From Halicephalobus mephisto (taxonomy: Eukaryota > Nematoda > Chromadorea > Rhabditida > Panagrolaimidae): DNA of 64,000 bases. The notes under the pieces are model-generated. The model was not told the DNA's origin. It did no database searches and saw only the letters and a program-made list of their open reading frames with translations. Shown piece by piece: positions 19,150-30,299 of the stretch. The position numbers and the translations under genes were made by a program. Location: positions 1 to 64,000 of the forward strand of contig SWDT01000100.1 in assembly GCA_009193035.1 (NCBI GenBank), given 5' to 3'. Every line of letters begins with the position of its first letter. Position 1 is the stretch's first letter.

Positions 19150-21235
19150 CCGTAATTTCAAACAGTAAACACTAAAAGTTCAAAAATCCAAAAAATCACA
19201 TTTTTGGCGTTGTGTTCCCGTCGACAATTGTCATTCATTTTTGAAATTTCGAAATTCTTTAATCCTATTCTTCTCCTTAATTTATATCTTATTCTTCTTA
19301 ATTTTTGCTTTTTAAAAAGTTTAAGATAATATTTATGGATTTAATGTATTTAAAAATCTAAAAAATCACGTTTTTGGCGTTGTGTTTCTGTCGACAATTG
19401 TCATTCATTTTTGAAATTTCGAAATTCTTTAATCCTATTCTTCTTCTTAATTTTTATCTTATTCTTCTTAATTTTTACTTTTTAAAAAGTTTAAGACAGT
19501 ATTTATGGATTTAATGTATTTAAAAATCCAAAAAATCACGTTTTTGGCGTTGTGTTCCTGTCGACAATTGTTACTCATTTTTGAAATTTCGAAATTAAAC
19601 TTTTTAATCCCACTTTTGTTCTTAATTCTTCCTTTATTTCTTCGTAATTTTACGTTTTTTAAAAAGTTCAGAAAGCTAAAAACTGAATAAATTTAAAAAC
19701 CAAAAAATGGAAAATTTGGCAAAATGTACCTGTCGACAATTGTCACTCATTTTTCAAATTTCGAAATTAATTTTTTAATCTTATTTTTATTTTTTTAAAT
19801 TTTATATTTTTTTATAATTATCAAAATAATATTTAGTGACTTAATGCTTTTTAAAAATAAAAAATTAAAAAATTTTGCATAACATTCGTGGTGAAAATTA
19901 TCACTTATGTCTGAAATAAAAACTTTTAAAAAATAAAATTTTAAAATAAAAATTTTTAAAAAATAAAATTCTGAAATAAAAACTTTTAAAAAATAAAATT
20001 CTGAAATAAAAACTTTTAAAAAATAAAATTCTAAAATAAAAATTTTTAAAAAATAAAAGTTTAAAATAAAAATTTTTAAAAAATAAAATTCTGAAATAAA
20101 AAAAATTTTAAAAAATAAAATTTTAAAATAAAAACTTTTAAAAAATAAAATTTTAAAGTTACCTAAAAATTGAGTAAATTTAAAAAATCAAAAATTTGGC
20201 GAAACGTTCTTGTCGAAAATCGTCATTCATTTTTGAATAACTTTGTTTCGAAATTTACTTCGCTTTCATTTTTAATTCTTATTATATTCTTTCTTAATTT
20301 CACATATTTCAATATTCTTAAGATAATGGGCGAAAAATTAATATATTCAAAAATTCAGAAAATCGAAGATTTTTGGCGAAATGTCTCTGTCGACAATCAC
20401 GACACATTTTTGGGACATTTCATCATATTTTAATTTAATCTACTTTTTTAAATTTAAAATAATACTTAAAAGTTAAATAAATTCGAAAAGTTAAAAAACC
20501 AAAAATCTTTGGCGAAATGTCTTTTTTAACAATTACTGCTCATTTTAGGGAATTCTAAAACTCCCTAATTTTATTTTATTTTATTTTTTTCTAATTTTAT
20601 GTTTTAAAAAAATTAAAATAATACTTAAAAGTTAAATAAATTCGAAAAGTTTAAAAACCAAAAATTTGGCGTTGTGTTCCTGTCGACAATGATCATTAAT
20701 TTTTGAAATTTCGAAATTAAACTTTATTTTTAATTTTATTTTTTCTAATTTTATGTTTTTAGAAAAGTTTAATACAATATTTGAAAACTCAATAAATTCG
20801 AAAATTAAAAAAATCAAAAATCTTTGGCGAAATGTCTCTTTTAACAATTACTGCTCATTTTAGGAAATTCTAAAACTCCCTAATTTTATTTTATTTTATT
20901 TTAATTTTATGTTTTAAAAAAATTAAAATAATACTTAAAAGTTAAGCAAATTCAAAAAGTTTAAAAATCAAAAATTTGGCGTTGTGTTCCTGTTGACAAT
21001 TATCACCTATTTTAGGAAATTTTACAACTTTTTCAACCATATTTTTATTCTTGATAATTATATCAATTTTTTTATTTTATAGTTTGTAGAATTTCCAACT
21101 TGATAACAGACGAATCGATACACTGAAAAAGACTCAAAATCAAAAATTTGGCGTAGTGTTCTTTGTCGACAACTGTCACTCAATTTAGAAGTTTTATCTT
21201 CGGATTTTTTACTCCGTTTACTTTTTTAACTTAAT
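19150..21235. repeat. Satellite-like array with TGTCGACAATTGTCA core
   Basis: About ten diverged copies of a unit of 170-200 bp carrying TTTTTGGCGTTGTGTTCCTG, then TCGACAATTGTCATTCATTT. The core GTCGACAATTGTC is near-palindromic. A block at 19900-20150 is an internal expansion of AAAATAAAATTCTGAAATAA. The array ends about 40 bp before the start codon of the MTFP1-like gene. Confidence 0.85.
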
Positions 21236-21272
21236 TTTTTAAATTAATTTTTCATTTTTCAGAATCCTCAAC

Positions 21273-21919
21273 ATGGTATCTGAGGACACAGTACAAAAAG
21301 AGCTGAAAAACATCGACATTTACCGAGACACGCCGATCCGATTCCTCGGTAAATTTTTTGATTTTTTTTAAATTGTTAATTTTGGATTTCCAGGTTATGC
21401 TAACGAAGTCGGAGAAGCCTTCAGGGCCTTAGTCCCCGTTTCGTTGGTCAGGCTGAGTTACGTTGTTGCCTCTGGATATGTCTGTGCAGATACATTGGAC
21501 AAAAGCCACAAAGTTTCCCAGGTTCGTTAATTTTATCATTTTCATATATAAACTTTTTCCAGAACGAGTTTCCCACTCCTGGAGACCGTCGAAAACAAGT
21601 AGTCATTACTGCCGCGGATACTGTACTATGGCAAAGCTTCGCAAGTGTGATTATCCCGGGGATAACGATCAACAGACTTTGCGCCTTGTCTGCCTTCGTT
21701 TTGAAACGGTTCGGTTTTTGAATGTTTCCAAGCCATTAATCAAAATTCAGGTCGACACAACTGGCTCCACCTGTGTTGAAAGCTGTTACCACCGGAATCG
21801 GCCTGTCTGCGATCCCATTAATCATCAAACCGATCGACGCTTTCGTGGAGCTCAGCATGGACGCCTCGATCCGTAGATATTACAACTACAGAACTCCCGA
21901 TTTAGTCAAACACGAATAG
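21273..21919 (+). CDS. mtp-18: Mitochondrial fission process protein 1 (MTFP1/MTP18)
   Basis: Inner-mitochondrial-membrane protein of the MTFP1 family, which promotes mitochondrial fission (family knowledge). Four exons, 21273-21348, 21394-21521, 21563-21708 and 21751-21919, separated by introns of 41-45 bases, encode 172 residues, the usual size. The sequence reads DTPIRFLGYANEVGEAFRAL near the N-terminus, a classic family block, then a hydrophobic segment (VSLVRLSYVVASGYV), a central WQSFASVIIPGITINRLCAL segment, and IGLSAIPLIIKPIDAFVE before a basic tail ending NYRTPDLVKHE. The ATG lies 10 bases after ATTTTTCAG, a likely trans-splice site. It converges on the AMMECR1 gene with 75 bases between stop codons, so the two 3' UTRs probably overlap. 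The symbol follows the C. elegans orthologue name. Confidence 0.92.
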
Positions 21920-21994
21920 GTTATATTTTTATAATGCATAGGCTCCGAGAGCGGGTGTCAAAGTAGGTAAAGGAAATATACAAGTGCGGCCCGT

Positions 21995-22728
21995 TCACAT
22001 GAGGGGAGGAATGGGGTTGTTTTGATTCTTTTTGAAAGAACAGTACTCCTGAAAAAGTGGATTTTGTCGTTTTACAATAAGTAAATCCTACGTCGAAGGT
22101 CATGACGGTCTTCGAAGACTGGAACCGCTCGATGACGACCGCATTCCGGTCGTGTTCGTATATGGGTCCTTCGAAGCCTCCTTTCCTCATCAGATGCTCG
22201 AGTGTTTCGACGTTGTTCCAGCCTTGTTCTGAAGCCACTTCTGGCAGATAGACAGAACTCAATCTTCGACCGTGCTGCTTGAACTCGATCCGGATCCCAT
22301 GAGTCCCGACAGTCCAATCCATCACGCCATCCGCGGGCTCGAAATTCACCAACAAGCTGACTCCGCATTGTAGAGCCGGGACTTCCTCCAACGTAATCGG
22401 CCGGAACCGGGAATCACGAAATGCACTGAAATCCATATATGAAACTTAAAAAAATGGAAACCAAACCTGATCTCGGCGTAATCGACCAAAGCTTTCGGAA
22501 GCGGCAAATCCCGACTGAATGTCCCGATACATCCACGTAATTCACGTCGATGTCCTTTCTTCCAGGTGACAAATATCGGACTAAAAATATTTAAAAATCG
22601 ATAAAACTAAAAACTTACTATTTATCCTTCGAGATGATGGACGGGCAATCCGGTCTTCTTCGATTTTGCAATTTCGCAATAATTGCATCGAAACAGTATG
22701 CCGTCATCTCCGGAGTCGCTACCACCAT
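21995..22728 (-). CDS. AMMECR1-domain protein
   Basis: Conserved AMMECR1 family, whose biochemical role is not firmly established. Four exons (22619-22728, 22467-22580, 22092-22425, 21995-22048) give 203 residues. Family blocks are clear: CFDAIIAKLQ at the start, FVTWKKGHRRELRGCIGTFS with the signature LRGCIG motif, FRDSRFRPITLEEVPALQC, SLLVNFEPADGVMDWTVGTH-GIRIEF, and SSVYLPEVASEQGW with the LPEVA-Q-W block. The last intron is only 43 bases (22049-22091); splicing it restores the conserved TFDEYCSFKK end in place of a longer read-through tail. The start ATG sits 6 bases upstream of TPEM and there is a short upstream frame (MASYVLLRN...) in the region to 22870, which may be 5' UTR. Convergent with the MTFP1-like gene. 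Confidence 0.92.
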
Positions 22729-22729
22729 C

Positions 22730-23955
22730 GTCGAAGCTCTAGGGGATCACCCGAGATCAGAGAAGTCGGATTTTCCAAAAAGAATCTTTTTCAACAAAGA
22801 ACTTCGACCAGCTGGCCCGTCAGTTTTCGCTCCGAGACAAATTGCGCAAAAGGACATAACTGGCCATTTTTGCGTTTAAAAAATATTTTTTTATTTTTAT
22901 TTTTTAAAAATTTTTTTGAACGTTTATGTTTACAAATTTAGAATTCTCTGGAAATTGTGAAAGTTTAAGAATAGTTGAGAATGTGACAAAAATTACGAAA
23001 AGTTGAAAATTTTGAACTTTTTTGAATTCGTGTCGGGACCATTTTTGTGGAAATTTTTTAAAAATATTAATTTTTAAATATTAATTTTTAAATATTATAA
23101 TTTTAGAAAATTTAAAATGGAAAATTTTGAAAATTTTTAACAATTTCGAAAATTCGTGTCGGGACTATTTTTGTGAAAATTTTCGTTTTTTAAATATTAT
23201 GATTTTAGAAGCAGCATTTTAGAACTTTTTTAAAATATTTTTATTTTTATTATTTTTGTTTTGAAATAATATGATATTACTGTAAAATAATGAATTTACT
23301 TATAAATGTAATATAAGTTTTGAAATAAGGAAAATCTGGCAGAATAAAGACCGATTTTTTAAAATACTGTAATTTAAAAATTTTAATTTTATTTAAATAT
23401 TTTAATTTTTACTTTTAAATAATATGATATTACTGTAAGATAACGAATTTATTTATAAATGTAATATAAGTTTTGAAACAAGGAAAATCTGGCAGAATAA
23501 AGACCGATTTTTAAAAATATTGTAATTTAAAAATTTAAATTTTCTTTAAATATTTTAATTTTTACTTTTAAATAATATGATATTACTGTAAGATAACGAA
23601 TTTACTTATAAATGTAATATAAGTTTTGAAATAAGGAAAATCTGGCAGAATAAAGACCGATTTTTAAAAATATTATAATTTAAAAATTTTAATTTTATTT
23701 AAATATTTTAATTTTTAAATAAGATTTTATTACTGTAAGATAACGAATTTATTTATAAATGTAATATAAGTTTTGAAACAAGGAAAATCTGGCAGAATAA
23801 AGACCGACCTTGACATAGATGCGGTCACGGACAGGCCTTGCTCGAGGACCGCTGGGTTTTTACTTGAATTTTGATCAATAAAAATCCCCAAAAATTTTAA
23901 GCTTTATCTACCGCGAAAATCTCACAAAATTTAATTTGTTTTTTATTTTCTCCAA
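22730..23955. repeat. Upstream region and four-copy 140-bp tandem repeat
   Basis: 22730-22880 is lower in AT and is the likely promoter/5' leader of the AMMECR1 gene. 23260-23815 holds four near-identical copies of a unit of about 140 bp with GATATTACTGTAAGATAACG, TTTGAAATAAGGAAAATCTG and GCAGAATAAAGACCGATTTT. The last copy runs into a short low-AT patch (23815-23860) before the SDR gene. Confidence 0.85.
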
Positions 23956-23956
23956 A

Positions 23957-26900
23957 ATGACGGAAGAAAAAATTTATGTTTCTTTGGACGTTTTTGAAAC
24001 GAAAATTCCTGAAAATTTAGAAAATTCAGAAATTTTAGAAAATTTTGAATTTTTAGAAAATTCAGAAAATTCAGATGAATCTTCAAAAATGACCGTAAAA
24101 GACAGGACCGGATTAGTGACGAACAGTATCGGGTTGGTTTTGCATATGTTATTCGTGGCTTTGCCTAAGGACATCTGGAGACTTCTGAATTTCAAAAGAA
24201 AATCCGTCCAGGACCAGACCGTCGTCATCACCGGAGGAGCCAGCGGCATCGGACAAAAAATGGCCGAAATTTTCAGTCTTCAAGAAGGTGCTAAAGTGGC
24301 CATCATCGATGTCGACGAGGTAGGTCGATCATTTTTTAATTTTTAAACTTTTTAAAAAATTACTGTAGAATCTTTAATAATTACTGTAGAGGATTCCAAA
24401 ATTTCCAAAAATCTCATTGAAGTTTCTAAAATTTTCCAGAATTTATTGGAAATTTTTAAAACTGTTTAGAACAACAAAAACTCTAAATTTTATTATTTTC
24501 GGTCTCAACTGGAAAATATCAAAAATTCCTCTCGAGACCATTTTTAAATAATTTCGTTGTAAGATGTTTTTATTTTTATAATAATATTATTGGAACTTCT
24601 CAGAATTCTATAATTATGAAATTTTATTATTTTCGGTCTCAACTGGAAAATTTCAAAAAATTCCTGTCGAGACCATTTTTAAATAATTTTGTTGTAAGAT
24701 GTTTATATTTTTATAATAATGTTATTGAAACTTCTCAGAATTGTATAATTGTATAATTATGAAATTTTATTATTTTCGGTCTCAACTGGAAAATCTCAAA
24801 AAATTCCTGTCGAGACCATTTTTCTGGAATTACGTCATACATATTTTTATATCTTCAAAACAATACGAAATTTAGCGAATAATCTAAGAAATCTTTTTAG
24901 ATGAAATCTAAAGAAACTTGTGAATCAATTCGAAAACAAGGAGGGTCAATAGGGTACTGGATCTGTGACATCACGAAACCTGATCAAATGAACAGAGCAG
25001 CGGACGAAATCAGAGAAACTTTTGGTTTGTATTTGTCACCTATTCAAAAATTGCTTCCCCAAGGATGTTTTCTCCCCGGTTATAATTTCTCTTTAGGAAT
25101 ATTTCTTCCTCAAAGATAACACCTTTTCTGGAAAGATTTCATTTTCAGTTACAGTAATTTCTTTAGGAGTATTTCTTCCCCTAAGATAACAACTTTTCTG
25201 GAGGGATTTCATTTTTAGTTACAGTAATTTCTTTGAGGTGTTTCTTCCCCTAAGATAACAACTTTTCTGGAAAGATTTCATTTTTAGTTACAGTAACTTC
25301 TTTGGGGTATTTCTTCCTCAAAGATAACAACTTTTCTGGAGAGATTTCATCCTCCAAAAATAGTTTCTCCTTTGGGGCATTTCTTCCTTAAAGATGACTG
25401 CTGTTCTGGAGGGATTTCGTCCTCCAGAAATAGTTCCTTCTTCGGAGCATTTTGTCCCCGGATATAGCTTCTGTTCTGGAAAGATTTCATTTTCAGTTAC
25501 AGTGACTTCTTTGGGATATTTCTTCCCCGAAGATAACTACTCTTCTAAGGTATTTTATCCTCCAGAAACAGTTTTTTCCCTGGGGCATTTCTTCCCTCTT
25601 TCTCAATTTCCACTAATTTCGGAATTTTTTCAAAATTAATTTTTCTTATTTAAAAAATATATTAATAAACGAAAAAATTAATTTTATGAAATACGGGGTG
25701 GAGATACCATATAGCTGGATTTGCCGTCGGATAACTTAAAAATAGTGATTTTAGGAAATGTGAATATCGTCATCTGTAACGCCGCGATTCTGTACTTCGG
25801 ACACATGATGGAGTTGACGACGGAGCAGCTCCAGAGGGCCATGGACGTCAACCTCATGGGAACTATAATTGTGAGAATTTTAAATTATTTTTAAAATTAT
25901 TTTTTATAAAAATTGAAGTTTTTCGAAATTTCTGAAATTTAACAAAAAATTCTGGAATTTTTAAGATCTTATAAATTTTCAAAATTTAAGAAAAAATTGC
26001 GAAATTTCAAAAATTAATGTAGAATGTACGAAATTTATAAAAAATTTTTAAAATCTAAAAATTTATGAAACTTCCCAAAGTTCAAAAAAGAACTTCGAAA
26101 ATTTCTAGAATTTTAAAAAACATTTTTAAAATTTTATCTAAATTAAAAAAATTTTTCTGAATTAAAAAATAGTTTTAATTTTTTTAAATTAAAAAAAATA
26201 TTTAAATTTTTCTGAATTAAAAAAATAGTTTTAATTAAAAGAAATATTTTTAATTTTTCTGAATCGAAAATGAACTTTTTTAATCATCTGATTTTTGGAA
26301 TAATATTTGTTTTTAATTTTACATATTATTGTGATTATTGATTCCAGACAATTAGGGCTTTTTTGCCGGAAATGGAACGTCGGAATTCGGGCCAGATCGT
26401 TTCCGTCGCTTCCGTGGCGGGATACATCGGCGAGACCTACGGAATGGCCTACTGTCCCGCGAAATTCGCCATCCGTGGAGTCATGGAATGTTTAGAAATG
26501 GAATTTCATGACAGAGGTCTCGACGGGATCATCTGCACTACCGTATGTCCTTGGTTCATCCGGACCCCTATGATCCTCAACATGGGCATGAGACCCACCT
26601 CGAGGATTCTATCCTTCATGTCCATCAACAGGGCTTCCAATCAGATAATTGACGCAATTCTTAAAGAAAAAACAATTTCTTTTATTCCTTTCTTGGTGGG
26701 AGTCGTGGTCATTGCGAAAAAGTAAGAGTTCAAACTACATTCGCTGTAGGACGAGGGTTTTAGTTTCTTGACTCACTATATGCAACTTGCCGGCCGGAAT
26801 TACCTCAACTGTCGTTACGAGCCGCTGAACAAGCCAGTCAACAACAACGAAGGTGAGGATTTTGACTTTTTTGTAAAAGGTAAAACTGTTCAAAAATAAA

Positions 26901-29900
26901 TAAATAAAAATAAAAATCTTAGTTTTTTTATAAAAAATAAACCTATCCAAAATCAATCAATAACTGTAAAATTTTGACTTTTTCGCAAAGGATAAAACTG
27001 TCCAAAAACAAATAAGTGAAAATAAAAATCTTATTTTTTTTATAAAAAATAAAATTGTCAAAAAATTAATAAATAAATGTAAAAAATAAAAATCTTAATT
27101 TTTCTACAATAATAGAACTATCAAAAAATCAATCAATAACTTTAAAATTTCGACTTTTTTGTAAAGGATAAAACTGTTCAAAAATAAATAAATAAAAATA
27201 AAAATCTTAATTTTTCTATAAAAAAAAATTATCAAAAAATTAATAAATAAATGTAAAAAATAAAAATCTTAATTTTTTTATAAAATAAAAATATCAAAAA
27301 ATTAATAAATGTAAAAATAAAAATCTTAATTTTTTTATAAAAAAGTAAAATTATCAAAAAATTAATAAATAATTGTGAAAAATAAAAATCTTAATTTTTC
27401 TACAATAATAGAACTATCAAAAAATCAATCAATAACTGTAAAATTTCGACTTTTTTGTAAAGGATAAAACTGTTCAAAAATAAATAACTAAAAATAAAAA
27501 TCTTAATTTTTTTATAAAAAAGTAAAATTGTCAAAAAATTAATAAATAAATGTAAAAAATAAAAATCTTAATTTTTTTATAAAAAAATAAAATTATCAAA
27601 AAATTAATAAATGTAAAAATAAAATTTTTGGATTTTTTATAAAAAATAAAAATAGAATTTAATTAATAATAAAAAATGTGAAAATGGCAATTTTTACAGA
27701 CCATAAAATTAACAAAAAAAAATCAATAACGGTGTTGATTTTTTTATGGAAGATAAAACTGACCAAAAATCAATCAATAACATCGAAGGTAAGAATTTTT
27801 ATTTTTTTCAAGAATAAAATAAAAATAAAAATTTTAATTTTTTAAATAAAAAGTTAAATTAATTTAAAATTAATTAATCAAATTATAAATTTAATTTTTT
27901 CGTAAAAAAATAAAACTGTCCAAAAATTAAGTTTTAAAAAATAATTTTAATTTAAAAAAAAAGTAAATTTTACAAAAAAATTAAATTTTAAAAAAATTTT
28001 AATTTTAAAAAAAAAATCTTAATTTAAAAAAAAATTAAATTTTAAAAAAATTTTAATTTAAAAAATAATTCAAAAATCAGCGCGAATCGAAGGGAGAAAA
28101 TTTTTGTGGAGATAAACTATCACTAGGGGATCAATTATTGGTGAAGAGGAAATATCACTAGAGATTAACTGCCGCTGAAGATCAACTATCACTAGGAGAT
28201 CAATTATCACTAAAGGATCGACTATCACTAGGGATTAACTGCCGCTAGGGATCAGCTATCACTAAGGATGAACTATCACTGAGGATCAACTATCACTAGG
28301 GATCAATTATCACTAAAGGATCGACTATCACTAGGGGATCAACTATTGCTAGGAATCGTCTACCGCTAGGAGTTAACTATCACTAGAGGATTAACTACCG
28401 TTAAAGATCAACTATCATTAGCAATCAAATATCACTAGGAAATCAATTATTACTAAAGGATCAACTATCACTAGGAATCAACTGCCGCTAGGGATCAGCT
28501 ATCATTAAGGATCGACTATCACTAAGAATGAACTGCTGCTAAGGATCAATTATCACTAAGAGATTAATTATCACTAAGGATGAACTGCCGTTGAGGATCA
28601 ACTATTACTAGGGATGAACTATCATTAGAGAGTATCTGTCATACAGCTGATAAAACTCCAATTTTTTTAGTAGGTAACACTGTCCGAGAACCAGTCGATA
28701 ACAACGAAGACCCAACTCCTCTCGTGTCAGGTAGAACCGACAAATCTGAAGACCCTGTTGATTCCAAAATGGCGAGAAAAACTACTCCAGGAAATTTGAA
28801 GAATTATTTTCGTCTTGCTCCAATTTACTGGTATCTCATTATTGTTCCGGCCTTGGCTTTTACTTTTGTAAGTTTTTTAAAATTCAAAAAATAGTTTTAT
28901 TATTTAATTTAAAAATAAAAAATTTCAAAAAATGAAGAAAATTAAGGATTTTTAAAATTCAAAGAAATTTTTAAAAATGTAAAAAATTTAGAAAAAATTT
29001 TAGAAATTCAAAAATTCAAAAATTATTAGAAAATAGAAATTTTTGGAAATTTAAAATAAAAAAATAAAAATTTTAAATTTTAAATTTTAAAAATAAAAAA
29101 AAATTTAAATTTTAAAATTTTCAGATTGTCTGGTATGAACCTAATTGGATTCCTGTGAACTACCTACCGTATATAGGTGAATTTGCTTACAACCTGGGTG
29201 AGTTTTTAAAATAAAAATTCGGAAATTTTCGAATATTTTATTAAATAAGAAAAACATAATTTTTTGAAAATATTCGTGAATTACGGTCTCCGGATAATGT
29301 CACCGAACTTCACACAGAATTCTGGAATCTTGTGAAATCCAATCAATGCTTTTGAAAGTTTTCAAAAACAAAGAAATATTAAATTTTGCAATTTTTGGTC
29401 TTGATTGGAAAGTTCCGAAAATTCGTATCTAGATAAATTCTGTAGAATTTTGTAAAAATAAATTTTTTAAAAAATAATATGATTTACTTTATTTTTAAAC
29501 TTTCTAGAATTATTTAAATATTAAATTTTACAATTTTTGGTCTTGATTAGAAAATTCCGAAAATTCCTATCAAGACAAATTCTGCAGAATTTTGTAAAAA
29601 TAACTCAATTTATTTTATTTTCTAACTTTCTAGAATTATTTAAATATTAAATTTTACAATCTTTGGTCTCAACTAGAAAGTTCCGAAAATTCCTGTCAAG
29701 ACAAATTTGCTCTAATTTTTTTGATTTTTTTAAAACTATGAATTTTGTGTTTTGTTAGAAAACTACAAATAATCAAGCTTATCTTTTTGTGGTTCTTAAT
29801 TCTCTCCAGATACACTCCATTCTGAAATTTTATGAAACAACTTTTTTCAGGAACGAATCATTCCTCGATCGTCTTGATCATCAACGTCTTTGCCTTAGGG

Positions 29901-30053
29901 GCTCACGTCGGAGAGGCCATTTATGCCCTTCATCTCTGCGACCACATCGGATTGACTTTTTCAGCGACTTTCAAGTGGTTTATCCAGACCTTCATCGTCG
30001 GATTTCCTTCGTTAAGAATGCTTTTGAAAATGAAAAAGAAAAATCAAAAATAA
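23957..30053 (+). CDS. Short-chain dehydrogenase (SDR16C-like) fused to TMEM254-like domain
   Basis: Eight exons in consistent phase: 23957-24319, 24901-25024, 25755-25870, 26348-26721, 26764-26852, 28674-28867, 29125-29197 and 29851-30053, for 511 residues. A hydrophobic segment (about 58-70, LVLHMLFVALP) precedes a classical SDR domain: TGGASGIGQ cofactor loop (92-100), D after the second strand (AIIDVDE), NAAI, SVASVAG with the catalytic Ser, YCPAK with the YxxxK catalytic pair, and TVCPWFIRTPM. This resembles the lipid-droplet or ER retinol/steroid SDR16C group (inference). After a hydrophilic linker (GNTVREPVDNNEDPTPL) come about 110 residues matching TMEM254/DUF4499: FRLAPIYWYLIIVPALAF, HVGEAIYALHLCDHIGLTFS, FKWFIQTFIVGFPSL, with a KMKKKNQK tail. 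The first 44 residues are Glu/Asn/Leu-rich low complexity; M45 (TVKDRTG) may be the real start. AATAAA lies at 30221-30226. Confidence 0.88.
24440..24850. repeat. Three-copy tandem repeat in SDR intron 1
   Basis: Unit of about 130 bp containing TTATTATTTTCGGTCTCAAC, TGGAAAAT and CCTGTCGAGACCATTTTTAA. The GGTCTC...GAGACC pair makes each unit partly self-complementary. Confidence 0.85.
25090..25600. repeat. Tandem array in SDR intron 2
   Basis: About seven copies of a 70-75 bp unit containing TTTCTGGAGAGATTTCATTT, AGTTACAGTAACTTCTTTGG and GGTATTTCTTCCTCAAAGAT. It begins about 25 bases after the exon 2 donor. Open frames here are repeat translations. Confidence 0.85.
26860..28080. repeat. Intron repeats that resemble the preceding exon-intron junction
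   Basis: About fifteen diverged copies of GGATAAAACTGTCCAAAAA followed by AATCAATCAATAAC and AAAATTTTGACTTTTTTGTA. They share order and spacing with the end of exon 5 (CCAGTCAACAACAACGAAG then GTGAGGATTTTGACTTTTT) and the start of exon 6 (GTAACACTGTCCGAGAACCA GTC). One copy at about 27765-27795 keeps ATCGAAG-GTAAGAATTTTT, an intact donor-like junction. Confidence 0.6.
28090..28650. repeat. Minisatellite, about 20-bp unit, in SDR intron 5
   Basis: About 28 copies of GGATCAACTATCACTAG and variants (GGATTAACTGCCGCTAG), with point changes mostly in the last third. It stops 25 bases before the exon 6 acceptor. Confidence 0.9.
29330..29730. repeat. Three-copy tandem repeat in SDR intron 7
   Basis: Unit of about 130 bp with TTTTTGGTCTTGATTAGAAA, TTCCGAAAATTCCTATCAAG and ACAAATTCTGCAGAATTTTG. 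A diverged relative of the GGTCTC/GAGACC repeats in intron 1. Confidence 0.75.
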
Positions 30054-30299
30054 AATTTTCATTAAAATCGACAATTATGGATCGACGAAAAGAAATATGG
30101 TTCGAGTGAAGATATTCATCGTTGTTTGCATAGTTGATTAAGTTTCGTCTACCTTTAATGGAACGGGGAGTGGATTAAAGTTCTGTTTTCTGTTTCGTAG
30201 AGCTTCTTCAAAATGGTGAAAATAAATTAAAATTCTGAGTTGATTTGAGTTACAGTTGAAAAAAAATTGGATTTTTTTAAGTAACAGATCCTACGACGA

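Noticed and set aside
22072..22368. 98-codon Arg-rich minus-strand frame
   Set aside because: Out-of-frame shadow of AMMECR1 exon 3.
28090..28650. Regular short repeats suggesting a CRISPR array
   Set aside because: Units are contiguous without unique spacers, lie in an intron of a eukaryotic gene, and vary gradually like a minisatellite.
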